A DNA stretch of 64,000 nucleotides, from the NCBI GenBank assembly GCA_025267735.1, contig CM046309.1:29272702-29336701 (forward strand), written 5' to 3'. Origin of the DNA: Mactra quadrangularis. Taxonomy: Eukaryota; Mollusca; Bivalvia; Venerida; Mactridae. Shown piece by piece: positions 9,701-20,100 of this stretch; position 1 is the stretch's first letter; each line of letters begins with the position of its first letter. The position numbers and the translations under genes are program-made. The notes under the pieces were generated by a model. That model saw nothing but the letters and a program-made list of their open reading frames with translations, did not search any database and was not told the origin of the DNA.

Positions 9701-12700
9701 ATTTGTAACAACCAGTGATGGTCGTACAATCAGATATCCTGATCCATTAGTTAAAGTACATGACACAGTCATGGTTGATATTGCTACTGGAAAAATCAAG
9801 GATTACATCAAGTTTGAAAGTGGTAAGTATATTAGATTGAATCTATCAGCTCTTATGACATTCTAATTCCTTAATTTTGTCTGACTGTGGAATGGTGTAT
9901 TACATTGCAACCTACAGTTCGCAGAATTGGCAGGTGTCTGGATATATCCAGTTCATTTTTGCAACTAAATACTGCTTTTACTAACAAATGAAAGAAATCA
10001 CTGAGCAGGTTGTTAAACGACTTCTCATGCACTCTCTCAATTGCTAGTATTTCATAAAATACTAATCATGACATTACTGTTTAATCTGTAAGACTCTTGA
10101 GTAAAAGAGTGGATTCATCCCCTGTACTTGATAATTATTGTTAAAAATAATTCTTATTAAATAAATCAACACAAAGAAATAACAAGGTGACTAGATGTTC
10201 ATTTGAATGCATTATTTGTAATGTCCGTAAAATGAAGTTATTACGTTCTTTAAACGCTCAACAGAATCAATTTGGCCTTATCAAGGAAGAAGTTGCTAAA
10301 TGCTCATAGAAGTACCATTTAGTGAGAAGCTGGTTAATAAGTGGGTACTGTAATTATATGTTGATTAATTGTGTAAAATCTAAACAAGAGAAAAATCAGA
10401 ATAATGCCATAGTAATGTTTTCAATTCATGAGTATGTCTGTTGTCTTTTTAGGTAACTTGTGCATGATTACTGGAGGTCATAACTTGGGACGTGTTGGTG
10501 TTATACAACATAGAGATAGACATCCTGGTGGTTTTGATATTGTACAAATAAAAGATGCTGTAGGACATGTATTTGCTACAAGGTATTAACTTTATCTAGT
10601 TATATTATATCATTTATTAGTATGATCTAGTCAGTGAAATTTGTATTTCTCTTGGTTTTTGGTCCAGACAAACCAAACTTGCTCTCAGTATTAAATCATT
10701 TTTTTGTGAAAATTATTGTACTTTTGTCAAAATCAGTGTAGTTTACATATGATGATGCAATTTAGTCTACACTCTAAATTATGAGTGACAAATTTCGCTC
10801 CTATCTGAAGTAAACTAAACTGATTTGAAAAAGTTCTTACTATTGATGTCACTGAATATTTGATGGTGAAAGTATGCACTGAGTGAGGTTAAGTTATGTC
10901 TTCATCAATAACAAAACTTGGTCATTATTGCCATTAATTATTCTGCCACATAATTGAGCATGATTTAACAAGTGGTTATGTTTAAAATGTCCCTGTTTCA
11001 AGAACCAAAGTTTTTTTCACAATGTTATTCTTAGAATCTTAATGTATATCTGCCTTTCTGAAACCTTAGTTAACCTGTATAAAAGCCTAACCTAGGATTC
11101 TGGTACAATTTTTTTCACAAAATTATGCCTCTGTTGTCAACATGGACTGCTCCTGTGACCAACGGTTTTGCATTATTTTTAGGAAAACATCTGAACCCTA
11201 TTAGTTCTCTGAAATTGTTCTTACAGGGTCTTATTGTTTTTATAGTTTCAAACAAATAATAGATCATTGCTTTGTTATGTCAAGTAATCAATGAAGGTAG
11301 TTCAGTTTACTAAATGATGATACAATTTAGTCTACACTCAAATTATGAGTGACAAATTTCGCTCCTATCTGAAGTAAACTATAAAATGTTTAGTAAAAGC
11401 TGCCTTATGAATATAATTCATACAAAAACTTAATATTTGATAGTGCAAATATGTTATTGTATTCACTATTCATAATTTATGTGTATGGTCAACATGGATG
11501 ACCTGTGGCCAGCGGTTTTGTATAATTGTTTAGGAAAAAACATCATGAACCTTATTAATCTTTAGTCTTGGAAGTTCTTACAGAGCCTTATTGTTGTTGT
11601 TTCAAATAATTGCTTGTTTTAATTATTATACCCCCGCTTCGAAGAAGAGGGGGTATACTGTTTTACCCTTGTCCGTGCGTGCGTGTGTGCGTCCGTCCGT
11701 CCGTTACAAAATTTCCGTCACAGTTTTCTCAGCAACTATACCATGCAGCAGCCTGAAACTTTGCATATTGCTTCATCCTATAGTCCCATGTGGTGTAAAG
11801 CGATTTCATGCTCCTCGCTCATCTACTTCCTGTTTGTCGCATATTTTTAGATTTTGGCGGGGGTATCACTAGTGAGCATTAGCTCACAGATTTACTTGTT
11901 TTGTCTTGATTACTAATAAATAAATATACATGTAGTTCAGTTTACTAAATGATGATACAACTTAGTCTACACTCTAATTATGAGTGACAAATTTCGCTCC
12001 TATCTGAAGTAAACTTTAAACTGATCCAGTACTAGGACTTCAGTAATGAAGTTCTGGCTCATCTTCGTATTTTATTATTTAAGTGTATATTGGCATTGAG
12101 TTTTGTACTTGATGAAGCAAAGAAATTGTAAATGTTTGTAAAAATTTTATTAGGCCATAATAATTAAATTGTTACATTCTCATTCTGATATTAATGTTAA
12201 TGTTTTATTGCCACTAAGATTTGTAATAAATAGGCAAGAGAAAGATGTCATGGCCGTTATATATTTTAAAAAAAGTATTTTGAGGGTCTAAAAATGTTGT
12301 AGATGGTTATTTGAAATTCCTGGACACAAAATAATTAATGTACATAAATAGGTAGGGGTGGGATGGGAAAATGAGAATGCAGCAATTTTTTTCTGGCCTA
12401 AAAACAAATTCACACAGTTTACTAAATGATGATACAACTTAGTCTACACTCAAATTTATGAGTGACAAATTTCGCTCCTATCTGAAGTAAACTATTACAT
12501 TCTAATCAAAGGTAATCTATGTTCCCGTTTCGCATATTGATGGCTTGTTTTCTCTGTATTGTCATACTTGACTGTCATTACATTTTACCTGAAAACTGTA
12601 GGGTAAGCTGTCCCACAGGATTCAGGATTGTTTCTTGATCATCAAAAGTTATGGGTTTTCTTGCCTTTATGAGTCATCGGTGATATTTATTAGTCTTCTT

Positions 12701-12877
12701 TATTGGATTTTACTTTATTGTATATAAAATATGATGTTTGTTTTGTTTTTCAGATTGAGTTATGTGTTTGTTATTGGTAAGGGAAACAAACCATGGGTAT
12801 CTCTACCCCGTGGTAAGGGTGTGAAACTGTCTATTGCTGAAGAAAGAGATCGTAGAATGGCCAGCAAAACACAGTGA
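6795..12877 (+). CDS. RPS4: 40S ribosomal protein S4 (eS4), complete, 7 exons
   Basis: The coding exons are 6795-6797 (ATG only), 7235-7315, 7657-7837, 9065-9162, 9651-9822, 10453-10582 and 12754-12877. All borders are GT/AG and all phases close, giving 262 aa against 263 in human RPS4X. The protein is a structural component of the small cytosolic subunit. Recognisable blocks in order are [18 protein letters not shown], the S4-type RNA-binding segment ([16 protein letters not shown], then IDGKVRTD and YPAGFMDVISI), [11 protein letters not shown] and [13 protein letters not shown], the KOW-like stretch [18 protein letters not shown], and the C-terminal [18 protein letters not shown] first exon that carries only ATG next to a TOP tract is typical of ribosomal-protein genes. 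Intron 3 and intron 6 host duplicated snoRNA candidates. An ATTAAA at 12902 may be the polyadenylation signal. Confidence 0.96.
8111..8226 (+). ncRNA. Candidate H/ACA snoRNA, copy A (RPS4 intron 3)
   Basis: About 116 nt, closely repeated at 8809-8924. It can be folded as two hairpins. Hairpin 1 is closed by GGCA/TGCC with an apical stem TATGTT/AACATA. An H-box-like ATATAA (8166-8171) follows. Hairpin 2 has GGT/ACC and GCTGC/GTAGC stems and ends at an ACA box (8221-8223) three bases from the putative 3' end. Length, box order and location in a ribosomal-protein intron all fit H/ACA pseudouridylation guides. I did not assign an rRNA target. Confidence 0.6.
8589..8641. repeat. Tandem duplication, about 26-bp unit x2
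   Basis: GCTGCTCATTGCTGCTGTGA followed by AGTGCAA occurs twice in direct succession in RPS4 intron 3, between the two H/ACA candidates. The function, if any, is unknown. Confidence 0.8.
8809..8924 (+). ncRNA. Candidate H/ACA snoRNA, copy B (RPS4 intron 3)
   Basis: This is a second copy of the 8111-8226 candidate. The differences are concentrated in the first apical stem-loop. There TT/AA becomes TC/GA, a compensatory change that keeps pairing, although one T-T mismatch appears. In hairpin 2, GCTGC/GTAGC (with one G-U pair) becomes GCTAC/GTAGC (fully paired). The H box and ACA box are unchanged. Conservation of structure rather than raw sequence supports a real RNA. Confidence 0.6.
10741..10816 (+). 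ncRNA. C/D-box snoRNA, SNORD80/snR60-like, copy 1 (RPS4 intron 6)
   Basis: The terminal stem is GTTTAC/GTAAAC. Box C ATGATGA is at 10749-10755, a C'-like ATGAGTGA follows, and box D CTGA is at 10805-10808. The guide TTTCGCTCCTAT directly precedes box D. It matches the D-guide of vertebrate SNORD80 and yeast snR60 as I remember them. It pairs over 12 positions (one G-U) with 28S rRNA AUAGGGGCGAAA. The fifth paired base, a G, would be 2'-O-methylated. The orientation matches the host, as needed for processing from a spliced intron. Confidence 0.85.
11304..11380 (+). ncRNA. C/D-box snoRNA, SNORD80/snR60-like, copy 2 (RPS4 intron 6)
   Basis: Box C ATGATGA is at 11314-11320 and box D CTGA at 11369-11372, with the same GTTTAC/GTAAAC terminal stem. 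The D-guide TTTCGCTCCTAT is identical to copy 1. Differences lie between the C box and the C'-like box and in the leader (CTAA instead of CAT before box C). It lies 563 bp after copy 1 in a larger duplicated intron segment. Confidence 0.85.
11612..11905. mobile_element. Short repeat with CCCCCGC stem and (GTCC)n tract
   Basis: It starts with TTATACCCCCGCTTCGAAGA and AGAGGGGGTATA, a hairpin-forming end. It then has a GTCCGT/GTGCGT microsatellite, a unique stretch of about 150 bp, and GCGGGGGTATCACTAGTGAG near the end. A truncated relative in the opposite orientation is at 38900-38945. The (GTCC)n tract and C-rich hairpin resemble the larger element at 13638-15812, so it may be a core-less member of the same superfamily. 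Confidence 0.65.
11939..12015 (+). ncRNA. C/D-box snoRNA, SNORD80/snR60-like, copy 3 (RPS4 intron 6)
   Basis: Box C ATGATGA is at 11949-11955 and box D CTGA at 12004-12007. The terminal stem is intact and the D-guide is identical to the other copies. A mobile element of about 290 bp (11612-11905) sits between copies 2 and 3, which explains the wider 635-bp spacing. Confidence 0.85.
12416..12492 (+). ncRNA. C/D-box snoRNA, SNORD80/snR60-like, copy 4 (RPS4 intron 6)
   Basis: Box C ATGATGA is at 12426-12432 and box D CTGA at 12482-12485. The terminal stem AGTTTAC/GTAAACT is intact and the D-guide is identical. It lies about 260 bp upstream of the last RPS4 exon. That every copy keeps both boxes, the stem and the guide suggests all four are functional. 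Confidence 0.85.
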
Positions 12878-13111
12878 AATGTTCTGTAAATTATAAGAGA
12901 CATTAAAGAACCGCTCTGAAGAGAATTTATTGTGTTAGTTGTTTATGATGTGTTATATTTTTAACTAGAGATATAGCTTGTGCAAGTTAGCCTTAGATTG
13001 GGTACACAATTTTTACATCATAAGGTTCATCATTAAATCAGTCGGCAACTGTAGTTACCAAAACATGCATGTACCCATCTCTTGGGTCATTTTGTACTTG
13101 CTATACAAGAT

Positions 13112-13311
13112 AGACTTCTGTGGTGCTTTTCACAAAAATTCTTACGAAAAAAATCTTTGTAAGTCAAAAGCAAGAAACATGAATTCTAAATATTACATAA
13201 TTGTGTATAATATAATTTCATATCATTGTTATGTTTATTATCTGTCTGACTGAAGTGCTAATTATATGAAACTGACTTACGAAGAATTTTTGTGAAAAGC
13301 ACCACAAGTCT
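13112..13311. mobile_element. MITE with AGACTT..GGTGCTTTTCAC inverted ends
   Basis: About 35 bp at each end are inverted copies: GGTGCTTTTCACAAAAATTC on the left and GAATTTTTGTGAAAAGCACC on the right. The left copy carries one extra base pair of TG near the tip. The interior is AT-rich without coding potential. It lies about 230 bp downstream of the RPS4 stop codon. Confidence 0.75.
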
Positions 13312-13637
13312 GTATGAATGTGGAGTATTTTACATTCAAAATGAAGCACAAGTGGAAAATGAAGAGGCTTGAGTAATGACCCAACATGTGTGAAAAAACA
13401 TGTCTATAGACATGCATTGACTATAATTCAAGTTGATTGTTGCTAAACTTGATATCTATTTCATAAAAAATAGATTAGTCAAAACCATTACTAGACAATT
13501 GTGAAAAGAAGTTTTTCACATGTAACGGCTCTTTAACCTTGGCTAAGACTTTCAGCGATTTTTCTCATTAATACAAAGCAATTGAATTTCAACTAATCCA
13601 AACTTAGGACAGTAATGCAGTTTGTAGTGCTCCAGCA

Positions 13638-15812
13638 TTTTTATCCCCCGCCGATGAAATCAGGAGGGGGATATAGTTTTGGCGTTGTCCGTCCGTCCAT
13701 CCGTCCGTCCGAATTTCGTTTCCGGAGTAGTTCTCTGCAACTACTGGCTGGAATTCAACGAAACTTTATGTGATCATCAATTTCAAGAGGAGATGCGCAT
13801 GTGGTCAGCTTTTTTTGGATCAGACCCTTTAACACAGAGTTATGGCCCTTGATTAGATATGTAGTATGCATATAGAGTAAAAGTCGTTTCCGGAGTAGTT
13901 CTCTGCAACTACTGGCTGGAATTCAACGAAACTTTATGGGAATCATCAATATCAAGAGGAGATGCGCATGTGGTCAGCGTTTTTTGGATCAGACCCTTTA
14001 ACTCAGAGTTATGGCCCTTGATTAGTTATGTAGTATGCATATAGAGTAAAAGTCGTTTCCGGAGTAGTTCTCTGCAACTACTGGCTGGAATTCAACGAAA
14101 CTTTATGGGAATCATCAATATCAAGAGGAGATGCGCATGTGGTCAGCTTTTTTCGGATCAGACCCTTTAACTTAGAGTTATGGCCCTTGATTAGTTATGT
14201 AGTATGCATATAGAGTAAAAGTCGTTTCCGGAGTAGTTCTCTGCAACTATTGGCTGGAATTCAACGAAACTTTATGGGAATCATCAATATCAAGAGGAGA
14301 TGCGCATGTGGTCAGCTTTTTTTGGATCAGACCCTTTAACTTAGAGTTATGGCCCTTGATTAGTTATGTAGAATGCATATAGAGTAAAAGTCGTTTCCAC
14401 TCTACTTCTCTGCAACTACTGGCTGGAATTCAACGAAACTTAATTGGAATCATCAATATCAAGAGGAGTAGCGCATATCGTCAGCTTTTTTCGGGTCAGA
14501 CCCTTTAACTCAAAGTTATGGCCCTTGATTAGTTATGTAGTATGCATATAGAGTAAAAGTCGTTTCCACTCTATTTCTCTGCAACTAATGGCTGGAATTC
14601 AACGAAACTTTATGGGAATCATCAATACCAAGAGGAGATGCGCATATTGTCAGCTTGTTCCGGTCAGACCCTTTAACTCAGAGTTATGGCCCTTAATTAG
14701 TTATGTAGTATGCATATAGAGTAAAAGTCGTTTCCACGCTACTTCTCTGCAACTACTGGCTGGAATTCAACGAAACTTTATGGGAATCATCAATATCAAT
14801 AGGAGATGCGCATATCGTCAGCTTGTTCCGGTCAGACCCTTTAACTCAGAGTTATGGCCCTTGATTAGTTATGCAGTATGCATATGGAGTAAAAGTCGTT
14901 TCCGCACTACTTCTCTGCAACTACTCGCTGGAATTCAACGAAACTTTATGGGAACCTTCAATACCAAGAGGAGATGCGCATATCGTCAGCTTGTTCCGGT
15001 CAGACCCTTTAACTCAGAGTTATGGCCCTTAATTAGTTATGTAGTATGCATATAGAGTAAAAGTCGTTTCCGCACTACTTCTCTGCAACTTATGGCTGGA
15101 ATTCAACGAAACTTTATGGGAACCTTAAAAACCAAAAGGAGATGCACATATCGTCAGCTTGTTCCGGTCAGACACTTTAACCTCAGAGTTATGGCCTTTG
15201 ATTAGTTATGCAGTATGCATATAGAGTAAAAATCGTTTCCACGCTACTTCTCTGCAACTACTGGCTGGAATTCAACGAAACTTTATGGGAATCTTCAATA
15301 CCAAGAGGAGATAGGCATTTCGTTGCCTTGTTCAGGTCAGACTCTTTAACTCAGAGTTATGGCCCTTGATTAGATATGCAGTATGCATAATAGAGGAAAA
15401 AAAATTCTGCGCTATTTCTCTGCAACTAATGGCTGGAATTCAACGAAACTTTATGGGAATCATCAATATCTAGAGGAGACGCGCATATCGTCGCCTTGTT
15501 CTGGTCAGACCTTTCAGCTCAGAGTTATTGCCCTTGATTAATTGTGCAGTGTTCATATAGAGAAATATTGCTATTTCTTTGCAACAGCTGGATTGATTTC
15601 AACAAGATTTTATGGAAACCATCAATACAGAAAAGAAATTTGCATCTCATTGGCATGGCCTGATAATTTTTATTAACATCGAGTTATGTATGTTCCCTAT
15701 TATGGTTTTATGGATTTTTATATTTATTGATAAAGCCTTATGTCTCCAGTTGTTGTATTAGTAAAAACAAGTACTCGGCGGGGGATATTAATTCAACGAA
15801 TTTGCTTGTAAA
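13638..15812. mobile_element. Helitron-like element with tandem-repeat core (pearl/HINE type)
   Basis: The left end has TTTTTATCCCCCGCCGATGA followed by AGGAGGGGGATATAG, a hairpin-forming terminus. A (GTCC)n microsatellite then leads into about eleven head-to-tail units of 168-169 bp, each beginning near CGTTTCCGGAGTAG. The right end carries GGCGGGGGATATTAATTC. A tetranucleotide tract beside a tandem core of about 160 bp is the layout described for bivalve pearl/CvA/MgE-type non-autonomous Helitron relatives. No Rep/helicase gene is present. The short open frames inside are repeat artefacts. Confidence 0.75.
13717..15640. repeat. Tandem array, about 11 units of 168-169 bp
   Basis: Unit starts are near 13717, 13885, 14054, 14223, 14392, 14561, 14729, 14897, 15065, 15234 and 15404, with a degenerate twelfth near 15571. 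Shared words include CTGCAACTACTGGCTGGAAT, AACGAAACTTTATGGGAA, AGAGGAGATGCGCAT and CAGAGTTATGGCCCTT. The first four units carry GTTTCCGGAGTAG. Later units carry GTTTCCACTCTA, GTTTCCACGCTA or GTTTCCGCACTA variants, so the array expanded in blocks. Confidence 0.95.
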
Positions 15813-16900
15813 TCTAGTTTCCAGCAGAGGGTTGAGTTCTAATCCTACTAGGGAGAGTACCCTTTCATGAAAATTTGACAGTTATGTCAATTTTTCTCCA
15901 TTAAAATTGGATAGATTGGTCGGAAAGTATCACTTATAAACAAGGGTTAAGGAAAGCTAGGTAAGGTGCTCTGGGCTCCAGAAATGACCTCATTTTGTGT
16001 TAAAGTTACCAGTGTGGTACTTTTTATGTAGATTAACTTCAAATATCTTGGCTCTCACTGATCATGATCTATATACAACATCATTTTCACGACTGGTGAG
16101 AAGTGAGGGAGGGGGGTCAAAATACTCGATAAAAAATCAAGGTATGATTTCCATAGCTTACTTCTCACTATTTTTATGGGATAATGTCGAGTTTCTCTCT
16201 CAATAATAAGTAACAAGTAAATCTGTATGTAAAATATTTTAGAAAAATGAAATGGTACGATGTTTTAAATACATCTGTATTTCAAGACGCTGATTTACTT
16301 CACTAAAAAGTATTTTACATTTAACCCAACGAGAATCAATATAAATACATGCAGTCTCTTCTGTCACCACTCGCCAGCTGAGCCATCATTTCAAAATCTT
16401 GTCACGATTAAGACTTTGTGGCGAGTGTTAATTTGTGGCCTTGCACCGTTGAAATTTTAATAAGAAAATATCAAAAATAACATAATTTAGTCACAAGATA
16501 CATTGAAGCATATTTTTATTCAGAACATATATTAGCTACGTAAACACAAATGTCACTAAACAAACAAAATAATTATGTAAGTATCCATGGAAACCAGTCG
16601 GTTCTTTTGCAATGTAAAACACACATAAGTAAGTATTTGAAAGAGTTAATCAAATGAATACAGTTGATAGTAATGCTACATCTTACAGTGAGGTTAGTCA
16701 CGGCTTGTATATAGACTATTTTCATCAATTTGGGTGTTGGTTGGATTTATTTTCACCAACTGAACTCAGAGAACATTTAATATAAGTGTTTGTAACCTTG
16801 AGCTTACGAATTGGAGTAAAAATGAATGGTATCCTGATTTATTCAGCGAACCAAAGTCTATACTTGTTGCTAAACGTTTAAAATGCGGCTAGTTTAGTTA
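15813..16900. other. Intergenic region between the Helitron-like element and the TRIM gene
   Basis: No coding exon is recognised. It contains a fragment with CACTCGCC/GGCGAGTG arms near 16370-16430 and, on the minus strand, an AATAAA at 16843-16838 that could terminate the TRIM transcript. Otherwise it is AT-rich and unremarkable. Confidence 0.5.
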
Positions 16901-16922
16901 GGATGCCAGAACTAGATCTTGC

Positions 16923-17010
16923 CACAGGAGCTTGACGTTCTGTATCGCAGACGACGCAGTTGGAAAAAATCATCATTCTTATAATAGAAACTACGATACA
17001 AGCTCCTGTG
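16923..17010. mobile_element. MITE with CACAGGAGCTTG termini, copy 1
   Basis: CACAGGAGCTTGACGTTCTG and GTATCG on the left mirror CGATACAAGCTCCTGTG on the right. A longer relative is at 20223-20346, so two members flank the TRIM coding region. It lies about 100 bp beyond the TRIM stop codon. Confidence 0.7.
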
Positions 17011-17111
17011 ATCTTACCACGTTTTTCAGTGTTTTGTGGCGTCATTGTAACTTCTAGAATATTTAAATTGAATACCACCACATTTGATTGTGAAACATGA
17101 TAGAAGTGGAG

Positions 17112-20100
17112 TTATTTAATCTCATCTTCGTCGATATATTTATATATTTTAACTGTAGCATCTCCACCACCTACCCACAGATATCCAGCTTTATCTATGG
17201 CAACTGACGTAGGTCCAAATATACCATCCTCCTCAGTTAGCAAATACATTAAAAATCTACCATGTCTATCTAATAAATGTATCATGTTACTGCTATAGTC
17301 TGCTACGATCACGTGACCATAGCTGTCACACGTGATACCACGTGGATCAAACTCTGGCATACTTGGAATGAATTCATTTTCATAGTCTACTTCAGTTACG
17401 CTAGCTATATCCATTGCTCCTGTCATTCCTGTCAAAGCTTTTATATATGCTGGTCGCTGCTTTTCAGGGCTCTCCAGATGCTTTAGTGACGATGCTATTG
17501 TAATACTGGAATCGAATGTATTCTCATAGCTTATGTTCAGTGGCGCAAGTGCTTTGTCTGAGGCATCAAATGTCTTAAGACTATTGACAGGAGTTCTTGA
17601 CGTATCGAGTATAGACTTTGGAGTTTCTTCTAACGGCCCATCTTGGTCTTTCCTACTATCTGGAAGTTTAAAGCTCACAGCTCCAGGTCGAGGCGTTGAT
17701 GTCACCGTTTTAGCTGTTTTAATAGATACTTTAGTTGGTGACTTAACAAGAGCAATTTCATTGGTTGTTTTTCTTCCTGTATACATTGATTTTAGTTCAC
17801 CGTTTGGTCTGAGGAACATCACAGCATGTTTTAAATTATCAGACACGCACAGTTCATCTGTTATATTGACCGCAACACGTATTGGATACATGAAGCATAA
17901 AGATGGATTCTTTAGCTCTTTTGATTCATCTCCATCTGGTCCTAGTTTGAAAACTTTATTTTGATGACTTGGTTCATAGTCAAAATAAGTTGTAGTGTTG
18001 TTGACACAAATAACAAGTTTATTGTCATTAGTTGCAGCTATTCCTCGTGGGTATTCAATATTCAATGTGGCCATACGTCTTCTAAAATTTCTATCAAATC
18101 TTTTTACAGCATGTTCCTCTCTGCATGAAACATAAGCATTGCCATCAGAATCAATAGTTAGACAATCTACGTCTCGTCCTACTTCTTTCTCTTTAAGCTT
18201 CTTGCCGTACCTATCATAAAGGTGAATATAAGACTTCCAACCACATACCACCCAACAGTTCCCGTCAGGTGATGCACATATAGCATTTATTACATCTGAA
18301 GTGTTCTCTACACGAAATGTACACACTTCTCTTACATGTATATAATTAGGTGGAATGATATCAGTTGATAATCTTCCTATCAAATACTTGAGGCTTGTAT
18401 TTGCTTGTCTCTGACTGGCAAACTCTACATTAAGTTTAATACCTGTGATACTTTTAGGTACATCTTTCTTAGCAAGTTCTAAACTGCCAAGTATTGTATG
18501 CCTACTTCTGACTACGTCGATATCTGAACCATAGTCAACCATATCAGTTGCCGTAGCGATCTTATTAGACAATGTTAACATATTTTGTTCTAAGGTTTCT
18601 TTGTCTTGTACGATTCTTTCATGTTCATAATTTACGTCTCTTTCCAACTGAGTTAACAAACCTTCGCATATAGTATCCACTGTATTATGAAACAGTTGCT
18701 TCTGCTGCAAGATGGATCTTTTCGTTTTGTTCTTTTTCTCAGTTAATGTATCACGATACGTACGGAGTTCTTCTATTTCATTCAACATATGATATTGGTA
18801 TCCTCTGTTTTCATCTAGTGATTGTCTAAGGTCACTACGTGTACGTGTAGCAAAATCTACTAGATCACCGGTGGTGTGGTCTTCATGTATTGTTAATCGA
18901 CATCTCATACATATTGGTACTTGACAAGTTCGACAGTAAAATGTTAACTCTTCATTTTTATGTTTATCACAATAACCTTCAATATAAATTTTGTTTACGT
19001 TTATGAAGCTATATCATATGATATATTACTAGACAAAATGATTAGGCGTGTTCAATAACTTGCCTGGTATTATTCAATTCATATTATGATAAAATAATTC
19101 CAAAGACCTAAAGCTATAGATTATGTTGTAATAATACGTTCTAACTTCTACTTAGAAAATATTTAAAACCATAAGTGGTCTTAATAAATTGTATTGCACA
19201 AAGTATTACATTAATATTATAGAGAAAAGTACTAGCATTGAATAAAAGTTCAACTAAACAAAAAAAGCATCATATTTACTTCAGAAGCATATAATTTTAA
19301 TGGATATTGCACGTTATGAACTATCGTGACCGTGCTTCTTGAGTGCAAACCACGAGTCCAAAGTCGTGACTGTAGAAATTTTCTGGATACGTTGTGTAAA
19401 TCCTTCAGTATAAAAATCTCTTACCTGTTGAAATAAGATAATGTTTACCATCAGACCCATCTATTTTAACTAATGTATGACCTTTAGCTATATTTAAACG
19501 TAGATGTGCTTTACTACATGATGCACAGAAGTTTTGTTCACAATCTATACACCTCTCTACGGCGTCTTCTTTGTTTTCACATACCTGGATAAAACAATAT
19601 CATTATACAGTAGAGTTCCACTATAAGGAATGTGACTCCAGGACCATCCAGTTTGGAAATCGATGGTTATAAAAGCGGACTGGTCTTTATGTAAGGACAT
19701 TTTTTTCTCAAATTAAGCATTTGGGACTAAAAATTGTAAAACAACTCGCATAATTTTACGATAAACATGAGGTGGTCTCCATAGCGGAACTTGACTGCAA
19801 AATGAATTAGTTATGTTAAGCTTAAACGTATTTAGTTTTGCTTGTTCGTGAAACGACTTATTTCGTCTTCGTATGTCATCTGAATTCTAGCTTATACATT
19901 AAAAATGATAAGGTTTCTCGCTCAAGATTATGAGTTTAAAACCAGTGTTGAACCATACAGAGCTATCTCAGTCTAACGTTTTATAGATAAGGCCTATCTT
20001 AGGGTTCTAAGTAGATTAACTTCCCTTATCACTCCCATGCTTGAGACACCATTGATAAATGTTATACAAAATGTACATTATAGCCTTGCTGACATAAAAA

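Noticed and set aside
14780..15055. Open frame of 91 codons with internal repeats (ININRRCAYRQLVPVRPFNS)
   Set aside because: It lies wholly inside the 168-bp tandem array and repeats with it; there is no start context or family similarity.
17533..17964. Plus-strand open frame of 143 codons
   Set aside because: It is an antisense shadow of the TRIM NHL exon, which has clear domains on the minus strand.
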